This document shows positions 33,065-41,383 of a stretch of 64,000 bases of DNA, in pieces (the first letter of the stretch is position 1; every line of letters begins with the position of its first letter). Source of the stretch: Candidatus Copromonas faecavium (nom. illeg.). Its GTDB lineage: Bacteria > Bacillota > Clostridia > Lachnospirales > Lachnospiraceae. Position numbers and translations under genes: made by a program. The DNA is taken from positions 1 through 64,000 of the forward strand of contig DVGC01000057.1 in assembly GCA_018712915.1 (NCBI GenBank). The letters are read 5' to 3'. Below the pieces are notes generated by a model. The model did not search any database. It was given only the letters and a program-made list of their open reading frames with translations, and had not been told where the DNA came from.

Positions 33065-35719
33065 TTACTCATAGCCTGGTCCGATGGGGATCACGCTTCC
33101 CACCGATGGGGAACCGGGGCCGGAAGGAGAAATGGTTTCCGCCGGCATGGTTTCCGACTCGGAAGGAAGGATCACGGCCGCCTGGGTGTGAACCGTGCAG
33201 TAGCCGGGAAGACGGTAAGGAGTATCGGCCGTCTGGCCGGTTTCTCCCTCCGGGGTAATCATAAAGGTTCTGGAAACCTTTAATTCTTCCGGGCAGAATT
33301 CGGTTGGAAGACCGCCGGAGGCAGAGCAGACCGTGGTGGTCATATGATGGTCGCAGACCTCGGTCGGTTCGGAGCCTTTGGCAAAGTATTCCGTGTAGAC
33401 GGCGCTTCCCCTCGGGTCGTTTTCGCAGACGCCGGGACTTGCCAGCTTCCCGGATTTGCGGCAGACCGAAACCGTGGTGATGGAAGACGGAACAGGGAAG
33501 CCGGTATCCGCCAGTCCTTCATGAACCCGGCTCATGATATTTTTCCAGATAATCTTATGGTAGGAAGTGCTGCTTCCAATGGCGGAGATTTTTTGGTTGT
33601 TGTCACAGCCGGACCAGATTCCCGCCGTATAATAAGGCGTATAACCTACAAACCAGATGTCGTTGTTGCTGGTGGTGGTACCCGATTTTCCTGCATTGGA
33701 CATGTTGGGCAGGTTGGCGCTGGTGCTGGTGGAATAAAGGTTTCCGCTTCCATACATCCGGCTGCTCTCCATGGACTGGGACATGGCATCGGTTAAAAGA
33801 AAAGCGGTGGAGTCCTTTAATACCCGTTTGGTTTCCGGCGTGTTTTCCAGAAGAACCTTGCCGTTATGATCCAGAATCTTCGTGAAGAAAACGGGTTTGG
33901 TATAGATTCCCTGGTTGGCAATGGTAGCGTAGGCTGCAGTCAGCTCCAGATTGGAAACGCCTTTGGTAATTCCGCCCAGGGCAGTGGCTGCGTTGTAATC
34001 CGTATCCGTCATGGAAGTGATTCCAAAATTCCTTGCGTATTCCACGCCCAGCTGCGGCGTGACGGTTTCCATCATGCAGCGGACGGCGACGATGTTCATG
34101 GAATAAACGATTCCGTCCCGAATGGTGCTGTATCCCATGTATCCCTTGCTGCTGTACCAGTTGCGGAAGGTTTTGGAGCCTACGGTAAACGGGGCATCAT
34201 AATAGACAGAGCTTAAGTTTGCCCCGCAGGCATCCAGAGCCGGCGCAAAGGAAGTAATGACTTTAAAGGTGGAACCTGGCTGACGCAGGGTTTCCGTGGC
34301 CCGGTTTAAGGAACGGCTGACCTCCTTTTCTCCGCGGCCGCCGCTGATGGCTTTTACGTATCCGGTGGACTGATCCATCAGAACGAAGGAAATCTGCGGC
34401 TGGAGAACATAGTGGACGACCTCGCCTAAAATCTGGTCTCCCTCCTGAACCATGGCGTCCTTATAGAGGGCAATGGCCTCATCCGCTTCTTCTTTGGTGT
34501 TAAAGAGCCCGTTGAAGGAGGAGCGTCCCAGATCATTGCGGAAATAGGAGCCCATGGATTCGTCGGAATAATGGGTGGTCGTTCCGTCTGCATGGGTGAC
34601 GGAAAGCTGGTAATCCACGGAATAATAAACCACATCGTAATTATCCGGATTATTGATTTCTTCATCCACAATGGTCTGAATGTCCGGATCCTGTGTGGTG
34701 TGAATCTCCAGGCCGCCGGAAAACAGCAGGTTGGAGGCCTGAGTTTCCGTATAGCCCAGCTTGTCCTGCAGGGCTTCCATAACCTGGGTAATCAGTTCAT
34801 CGGTAAAGTAGGAGTAGGGTGTTTCATTTTCCTGAGCTGTCAGATTGACGTTGGTAATTCTGGAATAAACGTCATCGGCCAGAGCCTCCTCCTGATCCTT
34901 CTTGGAGATTTTTCCCTGTTCATACATGTACTGAAGAATGACCCGCCGTTTTTCCTCATTGTTTTTTCTTCCGGTTTCCGTCAGCGGATTGTACCGGGTG
35001 GGGGCCTGGGTAATTCCTGCGATAACGGTGGCCTCCGACAGAGTCAGATCAGACACATCTTTATTAAAGTACCGGAGAGCTGCCGCTTTGACGCCCAGAG
35101 TATTATTGCCGAGGTTAATGGTGTTCAGGTAATTCTTCAGAATAATCTTTTTATCCATGATCTGCTCAAGCTGGACAGCCAGGTACTGCTCCTGGATTTT
35201 CCGTTCCAGCTTTTCGCCGAAGGTATCTTCATTTCCTCCTTCAAAAATGTTATTCTTGATAAGCTGCTGGGTAATGGTACTTCCGCCTCCGGCCGGCTCT
35301 CCGGTCATAACGCCGACGGCAGCCCGCAGGATGGAACGGATATCAATTCCCTTATGCGACCAGAATCTTGCGTCCTCAATGGCGACAAAAGCATCAATCA
35401 GGCATTGGGGAAGCTCCTCATAAGTCGCTTCAAGACGATTGGCTCCGGATTTGACCAGGGTTTCCGTCAGATTCCCCTTGCTGTCATAGACCATAGTGGC
35501 ATAGCCGCTGGGTTCAATGCTTGCCACATCAATTTCCGGCGCTGAATCGATCATTCCTTTAAAAGCTCCATATCCGAGGCTCACGGCAAACGCCATCATC
35601 AGAAGAATGATGACAAGAATCAGCTTCACAAATAAAAAAATCATTCGGGAAGTGATTTTTTCTGTTTTTGAGGAAATATGCCGGAGCTTTCTGGATACTT
35701 CATTTTTTCCGTAATTCAT
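33065..35719 (-). CDS. Class A penicillin-binding protein (PBP1a-like glycosyltransferase/transpeptidase)
   Basis: Bifunctional murein synthase, 884 aa. A short basic cytoplasmic head and one membrane anchor (VKLILVIILLMMAFAVSLGYG, in part) come first. The GT51 domain has the catalytic Glu in AIEDARFWSHKGID and the second block GGGSTITQQLIKN. The transpeptidase domain has SxxK as GSTFK, the SxN at YSMN and the KSG triad as GKSGTT. The C-terminus is a Pro/Gly/Ser-rich tail after VCSASGGLPTEFCP, with several cysteines. The start at 35719 follows AAAGGAGG on the minus strand. The gene stands alone, divergent from yigZ. Confidence 0.95.
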   Translation of the reverse strand: MNYGKNEVSRKLRHISSKTEKITSRMIFLFVKLILVIILLMMAFAVSLGYGAFKGMIDSAPEIDVASIEPSGYATMVYDSKGNLTETLVKSGANRLEATYEELPQCLIDAFVAIEDARFWSHKGIDIRSILRAAVGVMTGEPAGGGSTITQQLIKNNIFEGGNEDTFGEKLERKIQEQYLAVQLEQIMDKKIILKNYLNTINLGNNTLGVKAAALRYFNKDVSDLTLSEATVIAGITQAPTRYNPLTETGRKNNEEKRRVILQYMYEQGKISKKDQEEALADDVYSRITNVNLTAQENETPYSYFTDELITQVMEALQDKLGYTETQASNLLFSGGLEIHTTQDPDIQTIVDEEINNPDNYDVVYYSVDYQLSVTHADGTTTHYSDESMGSYFRNDLGRSSFNGLFNTKEEADEAIALYKDAMVQEGDQILGEVVHYVLQPQISFVLMDQSTGYVKAISGGRGEKEVSRSLNRATETLRQPGSTFKVITSFAPALDACGANLSSVYYDAPFTVGSKTFRNWYSSKGYMGYSTIRDGIVYSMNIVAVRCMMETVTPQLGVEYARNFGITSMTDTDYNAATALGGITKGVSNLELTAAYATIANQGIYTKPVFFTKILDHNGKVLLENTPETKRVLKDSTAFLLTDAMSQSMESSRMYGSGNLYSTSTSANLPNMSNAGKSGTTTSNNDIWFVGYTPYYTAGIWSGCDNNQKISAIGSSTSYHKIIWKNIMSRVHEGLADTGFPVPSSITTVSVCRKSGKLASPGVCENDPRGSAVYTEYFAKGSEPTEVCDHHMTTTVCSASGGLPTEFCPEELKVSRTFMITPEGETGQTADTPYRLPGYCTVHTQAAVILPSESETMPAETISPSGPGSPSVGSVIPIGPGYE

Positions 35720-35746
35720 TCAGGAAGCCTCCTTTATCATTTTTTC

Positions 35747-35775
35747 ATTATAACAAAGTTTTTTCTATTTATAAA
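35747..35775 (-). promoter_or_regulatory. Promoter of the PBP gene
   Basis: On the minus strand TTTATA (35770-35775), 17 bases, TATAAT (35747-35752) with TGn extension. Confidence 0.6.
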
Positions 35776-35781
35776 TAGTTA

Positions 35782-35810
35782 TTGTGGAAAAGTTTGGTTT
35801 GTATTATGAT
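35782..35810 (+). promoter_or_regulatory. Promoter of yigZ
   Basis: TTGTGG (35782-35787), 17 bases, TATGAT (35805-35810), about 97 bases before the start codon; back to back with the PBP promoter. Confidence 0.6.
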
Positions 35811-35906
35811 ATTTTTGATGGCCAAGTGGGGAAACATGAACAAAAATACGGGAGTTTTGGCTGGTGTAAAAATGGAAGGTGCTGAATTAAGACGGGAGGA
35901 AATGTC

Positions 35907-36560
35907 ATGGCGGACAGATTTAAAATTCTGTATAAGGGCGGAGAAAGTGAGCTGGTGGTGAAGAAATCCAGATTTATTGCCACACTGAGGCCGGTGGAAT
36001 CGGAGGAGGAAGCGGCTGCTTTTCTGGCGGAAATGCGGAAAAAGTACTGGGATGCCAGCCATAACTGCTTTGCCTTTACCATTGGAATGAACCATGAGCT
36101 GACCAGATGCAGCGACGACGGAGAGCCGGCTCAGACAGCAGGACGTCCCATGCTGGAGGTCCTTTTGGGGGAAGACGTGCATAATGTATGCGCAGTGGTG
36201 ACCAGGTACTTCGGCGGGACCCTTCTTGGAACAGGCGGTCTTGTGAGAGCCTATTCCGGCGCGGTGAAGGAGGGGCTTGCGGCCTCAGCGGTCGTGGAAA
36301 AGCAGCGGGCTTTCCGGATGCTTGTCCATACGGATTACTCCAGCGTAGGAAAAATCCAGTATATTCTGGGACAGGAAAAGATTACTGTCTTAAGCAGCGA
36401 TTATACGGACAAAGTGGATTTTGCGCTTCTTGTTCCCGCGTCCCAGTGCGATCCGCTGAAGGAAGCGCTGACCGAAGGGACCAATGGAACTGCAGGCATT
36501 GAGCTGGGGGATGAGGTCTGGTTTGGCCTTTATAATAAGGAAGTCGTATTATTTGAATGA
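35907..36560 (+). CDS. YigZ/IMPACT (UPF0029) family protein
   Basis: A 217-residue protein with the UPF0029 N-terminal domain (KKSRFIATLRPVESEEEA, DASHNCFAFTIG, CSDDGEPAQTAGRPMLEVL) and the signature RYFGGTLLGTGGLVRAYSGA (in part), then the DUF1949-type C-terminal alpha/beta domain. Eukaryotic relatives (IMPACT/YIH1) modulate Gcn2; the bacterial role is undefined, with a ribosome or RNA link suspected. ATG 35907 has GGGAGGA six bases upstream. It is a single gene between divergent and downstream promoters. Confidence 0.93.
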   Translation: MADRFKILYKGGESELVVKKSRFIATLRPVESEEEAAAFLAEMRKKYWDASHNCFAFTIGMNHELTRCSDDGEPAQTAGRPMLEVLLGEDVHNVCAVVTRYFGGTLLGTGGLVRAYSGAVKEGLAASAVVEKQRAFRMLVHTDYSSVGKIQYILGQEKITVLSSDYTDKVDFALLVPASQCDPLKEALTEGTNGTAGIELGDEVWFGLYNKEVVLFE

Positions 36561-36619
36561 TGGGCCGGCGGTTTTATCTGTCCGGCGCATCTTGGGGGCC
36601 GTCTGCCGGCGTATTTTTC

Positions 36620-36648
36620 TTGCAATTTGCATGCCGGGATGCTATAAT
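36620..36648 (+). promoter_or_regulatory. Promoter of typA
   Basis: TTGCAA (36620-36625), 17 bases, TATAAT (36643-36648). Confidence 0.75.
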
Positions 36649-36724
36649 AATGAGCCGGTGAAACGGAAAGAAAACGAAATCACGGCGGCAGTATGCCGCA
36701 GGAATACAAGGAAAGAGGATGAAC

Positions 36725-38563
36725 ATGAAGATCAAACGGGAAGATGTGAGAAACGTAGCCATTATTGCCCACGTTGACCATGGAAAAACGACGCTGGTGG
36801 ATCAGCTGTTAAAGCAGAGCGGCGTGTTCCGTGAAAATCAGGAGGTTGTGGAGCGTGTCATGGACTCCAACGACATCGAGCGGGAACGCGGCATTACGAT
36901 TCTTTCCAAGAATACGGCAGTATTTTATAAAGGCGTAAAGATTAATATTATTGATACTCCCGGCCATGCCGACTTCGGCGGTGAGGTAGAACGTGTTTTG
37001 AAGATGGTAAACGGCGTTATCCTTGTGGTGGATGCCTTTGAGGGTCCCATGCCTCAGACGAAATTCGTTCTGCAGAAGGCGCTGGAGCTGGATTTAAGAG
37101 TCATTGTCTGCGTCAACAAGGTGGACCGGCCGGAAGCCAGACCCGGAGACGTGGTGGATGAAACCCTGGAGCTGTTTATGGATCTGGATGCGTCCGACGA
37201 ACAGCTGGACTGCCCCTTTGTGTTTGCGTCGGCAAGAGCCGGATTTGCAAAGAAGAACTTAGAGGATCCGGAAGTGGATATGAGCCCTCTGTTCGAGACG
37301 ATTATTGATTATATCCCGGCTCCCGAAGGAGATCCGGATGCGGAAACCCAGGTTTTAATCAGTACCATCGACTATAACGAGTATGTGGGACGCATCGGAA
37401 TCGGAAAGATTGACAACGGCTCTCTGAAGGTGAACCAGGAGTGTGTGATTGTCAACCATCATGATCCGGATAAGATGAAAAAGGTGAAAATCGGAAAACT
37501 GTATGAGTTTGATGGTCTGAACCGGGTGGAGGTACAGACCGCGTCCATCGGCTCCATCGTAGCCATTACCGGAATCCCGGAGATCCATATCGGAGATACC
37601 CTCTGTTCGCCGGAACATCCGGAGGCCATTCCCTTCCAGAAGATTTCCGAGCCGACGATTTCCATGAATTTCATGGTCAATGACAGCCCTCTGGCCGGGC
37701 AGGAGGGAAAATATGTGACCTCCCGTCACTTAAGGGATCGTCTGTTCAGGGAACTGAATACGGACGTGAGCCTGAGAGTGGAGGAGACGGATTCCCCCGA
37801 CTGCTTTAAGGTGTCAGGCCGCGGCGAACTTCATCTGTCTGTCTTAATCGAGAATATGCGCCGGGAAGGCTTTGAATTTGCCGTCAGCAAGGCGGAAGTG
37901 ATTTATAAATATGATGAGAGAAACAGGAAGCTGGAGCCCATGGAATTAGCTTACGTGGATGTACCGGAGGAATATTCCGGCTCTGTTATTCAGAAGCTGA
38001 CCAGCAGAAAAGGCGAGCTTCAGGGCATGAGTCCGGCCAACGGCGGCTATACCCGTCTGGAATTTGCCATTCCCTCCAGAGGCCTGATTGGATACCGGGG
38101 CGAATTTATGACGGATACCAAGGGAAACGGAATCCTCAACACTATTTTTGACGGTTATGCACCTTTTAAGGGCGAGCTGAGCTACCGGAAGAATGGATCC
38201 CTCATTGCTTATGAAGCAGGAGAGTCCATTACCTACGGCCTGTTTAATGCTCAGGAGCGGGGAACGCTGTTTATCGGGCCCGGCGTACGGGTGTACTCCG
38301 GAATGATCGTGGGAGAATGCCCCAGATCGGAGGACATCGAGTTAAACGTCTGCAAGACGAAAAAGCTGACCAATACCCGTTCCTCCAGCGCCGACGAGGC
38401 CTTAAAGATGACTCCGCCCAAGGAGATGAGCCTGGAGCAGTGTCTGGATTTCATCGATACGGATGAGCTTTTGGAGGTAACGCCAAAGAGCCTGAGAATC
38501 AGAAAGAAGATCCTGGATCCCACCTTAAGAAAGAGAGCCATGATCAACAGAAAAAATCAGTAG
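36725..38563 (+). CDS. typA: Ribosome-associated GTPase TypA/BipA
   Basis: Translational GTPase of the EF-G family, 612 aa, acting in ribosome assembly and stress or cold adaptation. G1 is AHVDHGKTT, the switch II/G3 region is [12 protein letters not shown]4 is NKVDR. Domain II, the EF-G-like domains III and V, and the BipA-specific C-terminal region ([38 protein letters not shown]) are present. I prefer ATG 36725 (MKIKRED) because the AAAGAGG site ends six bases upstream and abuts the alternative ATG at 36719. It has its own consensus-like promoter. Confidence 0.97.
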   Translation: MKIKREDVRNVAIIAHVDHGKTTLVDQLLKQSGVFRENQEVVERVMDSNDIERERGITILSKNTAVFYKGVKINIIDTPGHADFGGEVERVLKMVNGVILVVDAFEGPMPQTKFVLQKALELDLRVIVCVNKVDRPEARPGDVVDETLELFMDLDASDEQLDCPFVFASARAGFAKKNLEDPEVDMSPLFETIIDYIPAPEGDPDAETQVLISTIDYNEYVGRIGIGKIDNGSLKVNQECVIVNHHDPDKMKKVKIGKLYEFDGLNRVEVQTASIGSIVAITGIPEIHIGDTLCSPEHPEAIPFQKISEPTISMNFMVNDSPLAGQEGKYVTSRHLRDRLFRELNTDVSLRVEETDSPDCFKVSGRGELHLSVLIENMRREGFEFAVSKAEVIYKYDERNRKLEPMELAYVDVPEEYSGSVIQKLTSRKGELQGMSPANGGYTRLEFAIPSRGLIGYRGEFMTDTKGNGILNTIFDGYAPFKGELSYRKNGSLIAYEAGESITYGLFNAQERGTLFIGPGVRVYSGMIVGECPRSEDIELNVCKTKKLTNTRSSSADEALKMTPPKEMSLEQCLDFIDTDELLEVTPKSLRIRKKILDPTLRKRAMINRKNQ

Positions 38564-38683
38564 GGTGATCCGGCACACGATGGTACTGATCCGAAAAGGA
38601 CTGTTTGCCGGGCGGCAGTGAAACCCGGCAGTATGCCGGAACACCTGGCCGGGAGGAGCCCGGCCGAAAGGGGAGCGAAACAT

Positions 38684-39148
38684 ATGCTGCAGATTCTTGT
38701 GAGCGCCTGTCTGGCAGGGGAAAACTGCAAATGGGACGGCGGCAATAACCGGAATGAAGCGGTTTTGGAGTTTATGAAAAAAATGGAGGGAAAGGCTCAG
38801 TTCCATTTAGTCTGCCCGGAGCAGGCAGGAGGCCTTCCCACGCCGAGGCCCGCGTCGGAAATTCAGAGCGGGGATGAAACGGTAATCAATACGGAAGGAC
38901 GGAACGTGACAGCCGAGTTCCTTCTGGGAGCAGATTTTGCCCTCCGGGAAGCGAAAAAGTACGGCTGCACCATGGCGATTTTAAAGGACCGGAGTCCGTC
39001 CTGCGGAACGAAAGAAGTCTATGACGGCACCTTTACCCACACGAAGCGGACGGGTATGGGAAAAACGGCCAACCTGCTCTCCGGATACGGAATCCGTGTG
39101 GTAGGGGAGTCGGAGCTTCTGGCTCTGGAAGAGGAGCTGTCCGAGTGA
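38684..39148 (+). CDS. DUF523 family protein
   Basis: A 154-residue cysteine-rich protein of DUF523. Conserved cysteines: SACLAG with NC five residues on, LVCPEQAGGL, and KDRSPSCG, a set that suggests a metal or Fe-S site; the family role is not established (some members are fused to DUF1722). ATG 38684 has GGGGAG eight bases upstream; an in-frame ATG at 38618 lies before a GC-rich hairpin (GGCCGGG-aggag-CCCGGCC, 38647-38665) and has no ribosome site. It follows typA by 120 bases and converges on mgsA. Confidence 0.88.
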   Translation: MLQILVSACLAGENCKWDGGNNRNEAVLEFMKKMEGKAQFHLVCPEQAGGLPTPRPASEIQSGDETVINTEGRNVTAEFLLGADFALREAKKYGCTMAILKDRSPSCGTKEVYDGTFTHTKRTGMGKTANLLSGYGIRVVGESELLALEEELSE

Positions 39149-39178
39149 GAAGAAGGTTCTTATCCTGACAAATAAAAA

Positions 39179-39205
39179 CCGCAGAGCGGCAGAAGCCGTC
39201 TGCGG
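39179..39205 (-). terminator. Terminator of mgsA
   Basis: CCGCAGAGCGGC (39179-39190) pairs with GCCGTCTGCGG (39195-39205); on the minus strand it runs into TTTTTATTTG. Confidence 0.75.
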
Positions 39206-39222
39206 GAATCATAAAGAAACGG

Positions 39223-39260
39223 GAGCGGGCTAGAGAGTTTCAGCCCGCTCTTTGATATTT
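39223..39260 (+). terminator. Terminator of the DUF523 gene, overlapping the 3' end of mgsA
   Basis: GAGCGGGCT (39223-39231) pairs with AGCCCGCTC (39242-39250), then TTTGATATTTT. It includes the last codons of the opposing mgsA gene. Confidence 0.6.
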
Positions 39261-39694
39261 TGATGAAAATTAATGACATGATGATCGTATTCGGAATTCA
39301 TTAAGGGGGAAGTAATCATAAAATCGGCCGTGGCCTTGTTGTTGGCAATGGGGATATCGTAAACCTGTGCAATCCGAAGCAGGGCCTTTACATCCGGGTC
39401 ATGGGGCTGGGCCGTCAGCGGATCGGAGAAGAAGATGACGAAATCCACCCGTCCTTCCACGATTTTGGCGCCGATCTGCTGGTCACCGCCCAGAGGGCCG
39501 CTGTTGTAGCCTTTTACAGGAAGGCCTGTGGCTTCCGTAATCATTCTGGCGGTAGTACCGGTTCCGCAGAGAAAATGGCCTTTGAGAATTTCTTTATTTG
39601 CTTCGCACCAGTCAATCAGCTCATGCTTTTTGCTGTCATGGGCAATGAGGGCGATATTTTTTTGCTTTCCAATGGTTAATGTTAAGTATTCCAT
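39230..39694 (-). CDS. mgsA: Methylglyoxal synthase
   Basis: Converts dihydroxyacetone phosphate to methylglyoxal and phosphate, a bypass of lower glycolysis when phosphate is short. 154 aa. Active-site blocks: IALIAHDSKK (with the HD pair), LCGTGTTARMI phosphate loop, SGPLGGDQQIGA with the catalytic Asp, and the end part DIPIANNKATADFMI. The start at 39694 follows AAGGAGG on the minus strand. It converges on the DUF523 gene and is divergent from the pheST T-box operon. Confidence 0.96.
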   Translation of the reverse strand: MEYLTLTIGKQKNIALIAHDSKKHELIDWCEANKEILKGHFLCGTGTTARMITEATGLPVKGYNSGPLGGDQQIGAKIVEGRVDFVIFFSDPLTAQPHDPDVKALLRIAQVYDIPIANNKATADFMITSPLMNSEYDHHVINFHQNIKERAETL

Positions 39695-39729
39695 ACCTGT
39701 ATGCCTCCTTTTTGGTGGTCTCCTTTCGC

Positions 39730-39758
39730 ATCATGCCATAAAATGGAAAAATTGTCAA
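39730..39758 (-). promoter_or_regulatory. Promoter of mgsA
   Basis: On the minus strand TTGACA (39753-39758), 17 bases, CATGAT (39730-39735). Confidence 0.6.
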
Positions 39759-39813
39759 TGCATTTACGGAATTTTTACCCTAATTTCAAGAATAATTAAG
39801 ATTGGAAAAGGGC

Positions 39814-39842
39814 TTGACTTTTTCCCGGTGACTGGTTAATAT
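39814..39842 (+). promoter_or_regulatory. Promoter of the pheST T-box operon
   Basis: TTGACT (39814-39819), 17 bases, TAATAT (39837-39842). Confidence 0.75.
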
Positions 39843-39848
39843 TTATGA

Positions 39849-40107
39849 ATAGAAGCATAGGAAAAGGCATGGAAGGTGTTTTAGGGTACCTGTTTTCCAA
39901 CAGAGAAGGGCTGTCGTCGGCTGGAAGCGCCCGGGGTTCAGGCAGGATATCTAATTTCCCACCGGAGCTGCGTGGCTGAACGAAATCAGTAGGCCATGCC
40001 GTTGTCTGTACGTTACACAGAAAAGAGATGCCTGCCGTACGGCAGGAATCAGGGTGGTACCGCGGTCGATTCGTCCCTGCATGAAGCAATTCATGCAGGG
40101 ATTTTTT
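39849..40107 (+). promoter_or_regulatory. T-box leader of pheST
   Basis: The T-box bulge GGGTGGTACCGCGG is at 40052-40065. The terminator has a perfect 10-bp stem, CCCTGCATGA (40075-40084) with TCATGCAGGG (40091-40100), and a TTTTTT tail. An AGAGAAGG stem I loop is at about 39902. TTC at 39937-39939 is a good candidate specifier and encodes phenylalanine, which agrees with the genes downstream. The 185 bases from the tail to pheS hold only its ribosome site. Confidence 0.93.
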
Positions 40108-40293
40108 ATTTCACAGGAAATATTGTGCGGAATAAACGTGCAAAAAGAATAAAGCTCCTGTGAAAGAAAAAATGTTCCTCTGCGGACGCATACTTTGCGC
40201 TCAGGGAAAATGGCTGCTGACGCAGCCGCGCCCGGAGAAAATACTGTCCCTGCCTTTTATGTTGGAATAGGAAGATGGAGGAATGAGAAACCA

Positions 40294-41313
40294 ATGAAAG
40301 AAAAGCTGGAAAAAATCAAGGCGGAGGCCCTGGCCCAGATTGAGGCCACCGATGCCCTGGAAAAACTCAACGACATTCGTGTGGCATACCTGGGGAAAAA
40401 GGGTGAACTGACAAGCGTATTAAAAAGCATGAAGGATGTGGCTGCCGAGGACAGGCCGAAAGTGGGACAGATGGTCAATGAGGCCAGGGAGCAGATTGAG
40501 GCCAAGCTGGAGGAGACGAGAAAGGAACTGGCAAGAAGGGCCAGAGAAGAGCAGTTAAAGCGGGAAGTCATCGATGTGACGCTGCCGGCGAAAAAAGCCA
40601 ATACGGGCCACAGCCATCCAAATACCATTGCCCTGGAGGAAGTGGAACGAATCTTTGTCGGCATGGGCTATGAGGTGGTGGAAGGACCGGAGGTGGAGTA
40701 TGATTCCTATAACTTCGAAAAATTAAATATCCCCAAAGGACATCCGGCCAGAGACGAGCAGGATACCTTCTATATCAATGATACCATTCTGTTAAGAAGC
40801 CAGACGTCTCCGGTTCAGGCCCGTGTGATGGAACAGAGAAAACCGCCGATCCGGATCATTGCACCCGGCCGTGTATTCCGCTCCGATGAAGTGGATGCCA
40901 CCCATTCTCCTTCCTTCCATCAGATTGAAGGCCTGGTGATTGATAAAAATATTACATTTGCCGATTTAAAGGGAACTCTGGCAGAATTTGCCAAGGAGCT
41001 GTTCGGAGAGGATACGAAGGTGAAGTTCCGTCCTCATCATTTCCCCTTCACCGAGCCCAGCGCCGAAGTGGACGTAAGCTGCTTTAAATGCGGCGGCAAG
41101 GGCTGCCGGTTCTGCAAGGGCAGCGGCTGGATTGAGATTCTGGGCTGCGGCATGGTTCATCCCCATGTGTTGGAGATGTGCGGCATCGATCCGGAGGAAT
41201 ACACCGGCTTTGCGTTCGGCGTAGGCCTGGAGCGGATTGCACTGTTAAAATATGAAATTGACGATATGCGCCTTCTGTATGAGAATGATGTTCGTTTCTT
41301 AAAGCAGTTTTAA
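40294..41313 (+). CDS. pheS: Phenylalanyl-tRNA synthetase alpha subunit
   Basis: Class II synthetase catalytic subunit, 339 aa. The N-terminal coiled coil (KLEKIKAEALAQIEATDALEK, in part) binds tRNA-Phe. Motif 1 is EVERIFVGMGYEVVEGPEVE, motif 2 has RVFRSDEVDATHSPSFHQIEG (both in part), motif 3 is GFAFGVGLERIALL. A CFKCGGKGCRFCKGSG cysteine loop is present. ATG 40294 gives the usual family start; GGAGG is 12 bases upstream, a little far. An in-frame extension to 40195 is not supported. It is followed after 70 bases by pheT under the same T-box. Confidence 0.97.
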   Translation: MKEKLEKIKAEALAQIEATDALEKLNDIRVAYLGKKGELTSVLKSMKDVAAEDRPKVGQMVNEAREQIEAKLEETRKELARRAREEQLKREVIDVTLPAKKANTGHSHPNTIALEEVERIFVGMGYEVVEGPEVEYDSYNFEKLNIPKGHPARDEQDTFYINDTILLRSQTSPVQARVMEQRKPPIRIIAPGRVFRSDEVDATHSPSFHQIEGLVIDKNITFADLKGTLAEFAKELFGEDTKVKFRPHHFPFTEPSAEVDVSCFKCGGKGCRFCKGSGWIEILGCGMVHPHVLEMCGIDPEEYTGFAFGVGLERIALLKYEIDDMRLLYENDVRFLKQF

Positions 41314-41383
41314 GGAGAGTGCGCCCGGCATGCGGGAAGGAAAACAGAAGGAAAAGAATCGATAAGATAGGAGAAGAACAGTT

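Noticed and set aside
34571-35545. A 324-codon open frame on the plus strand
   Set aside because: It is antisense to the class A PBP, whose GT51 motifs lie on the other strand; no ribosome site or recognisable protein.
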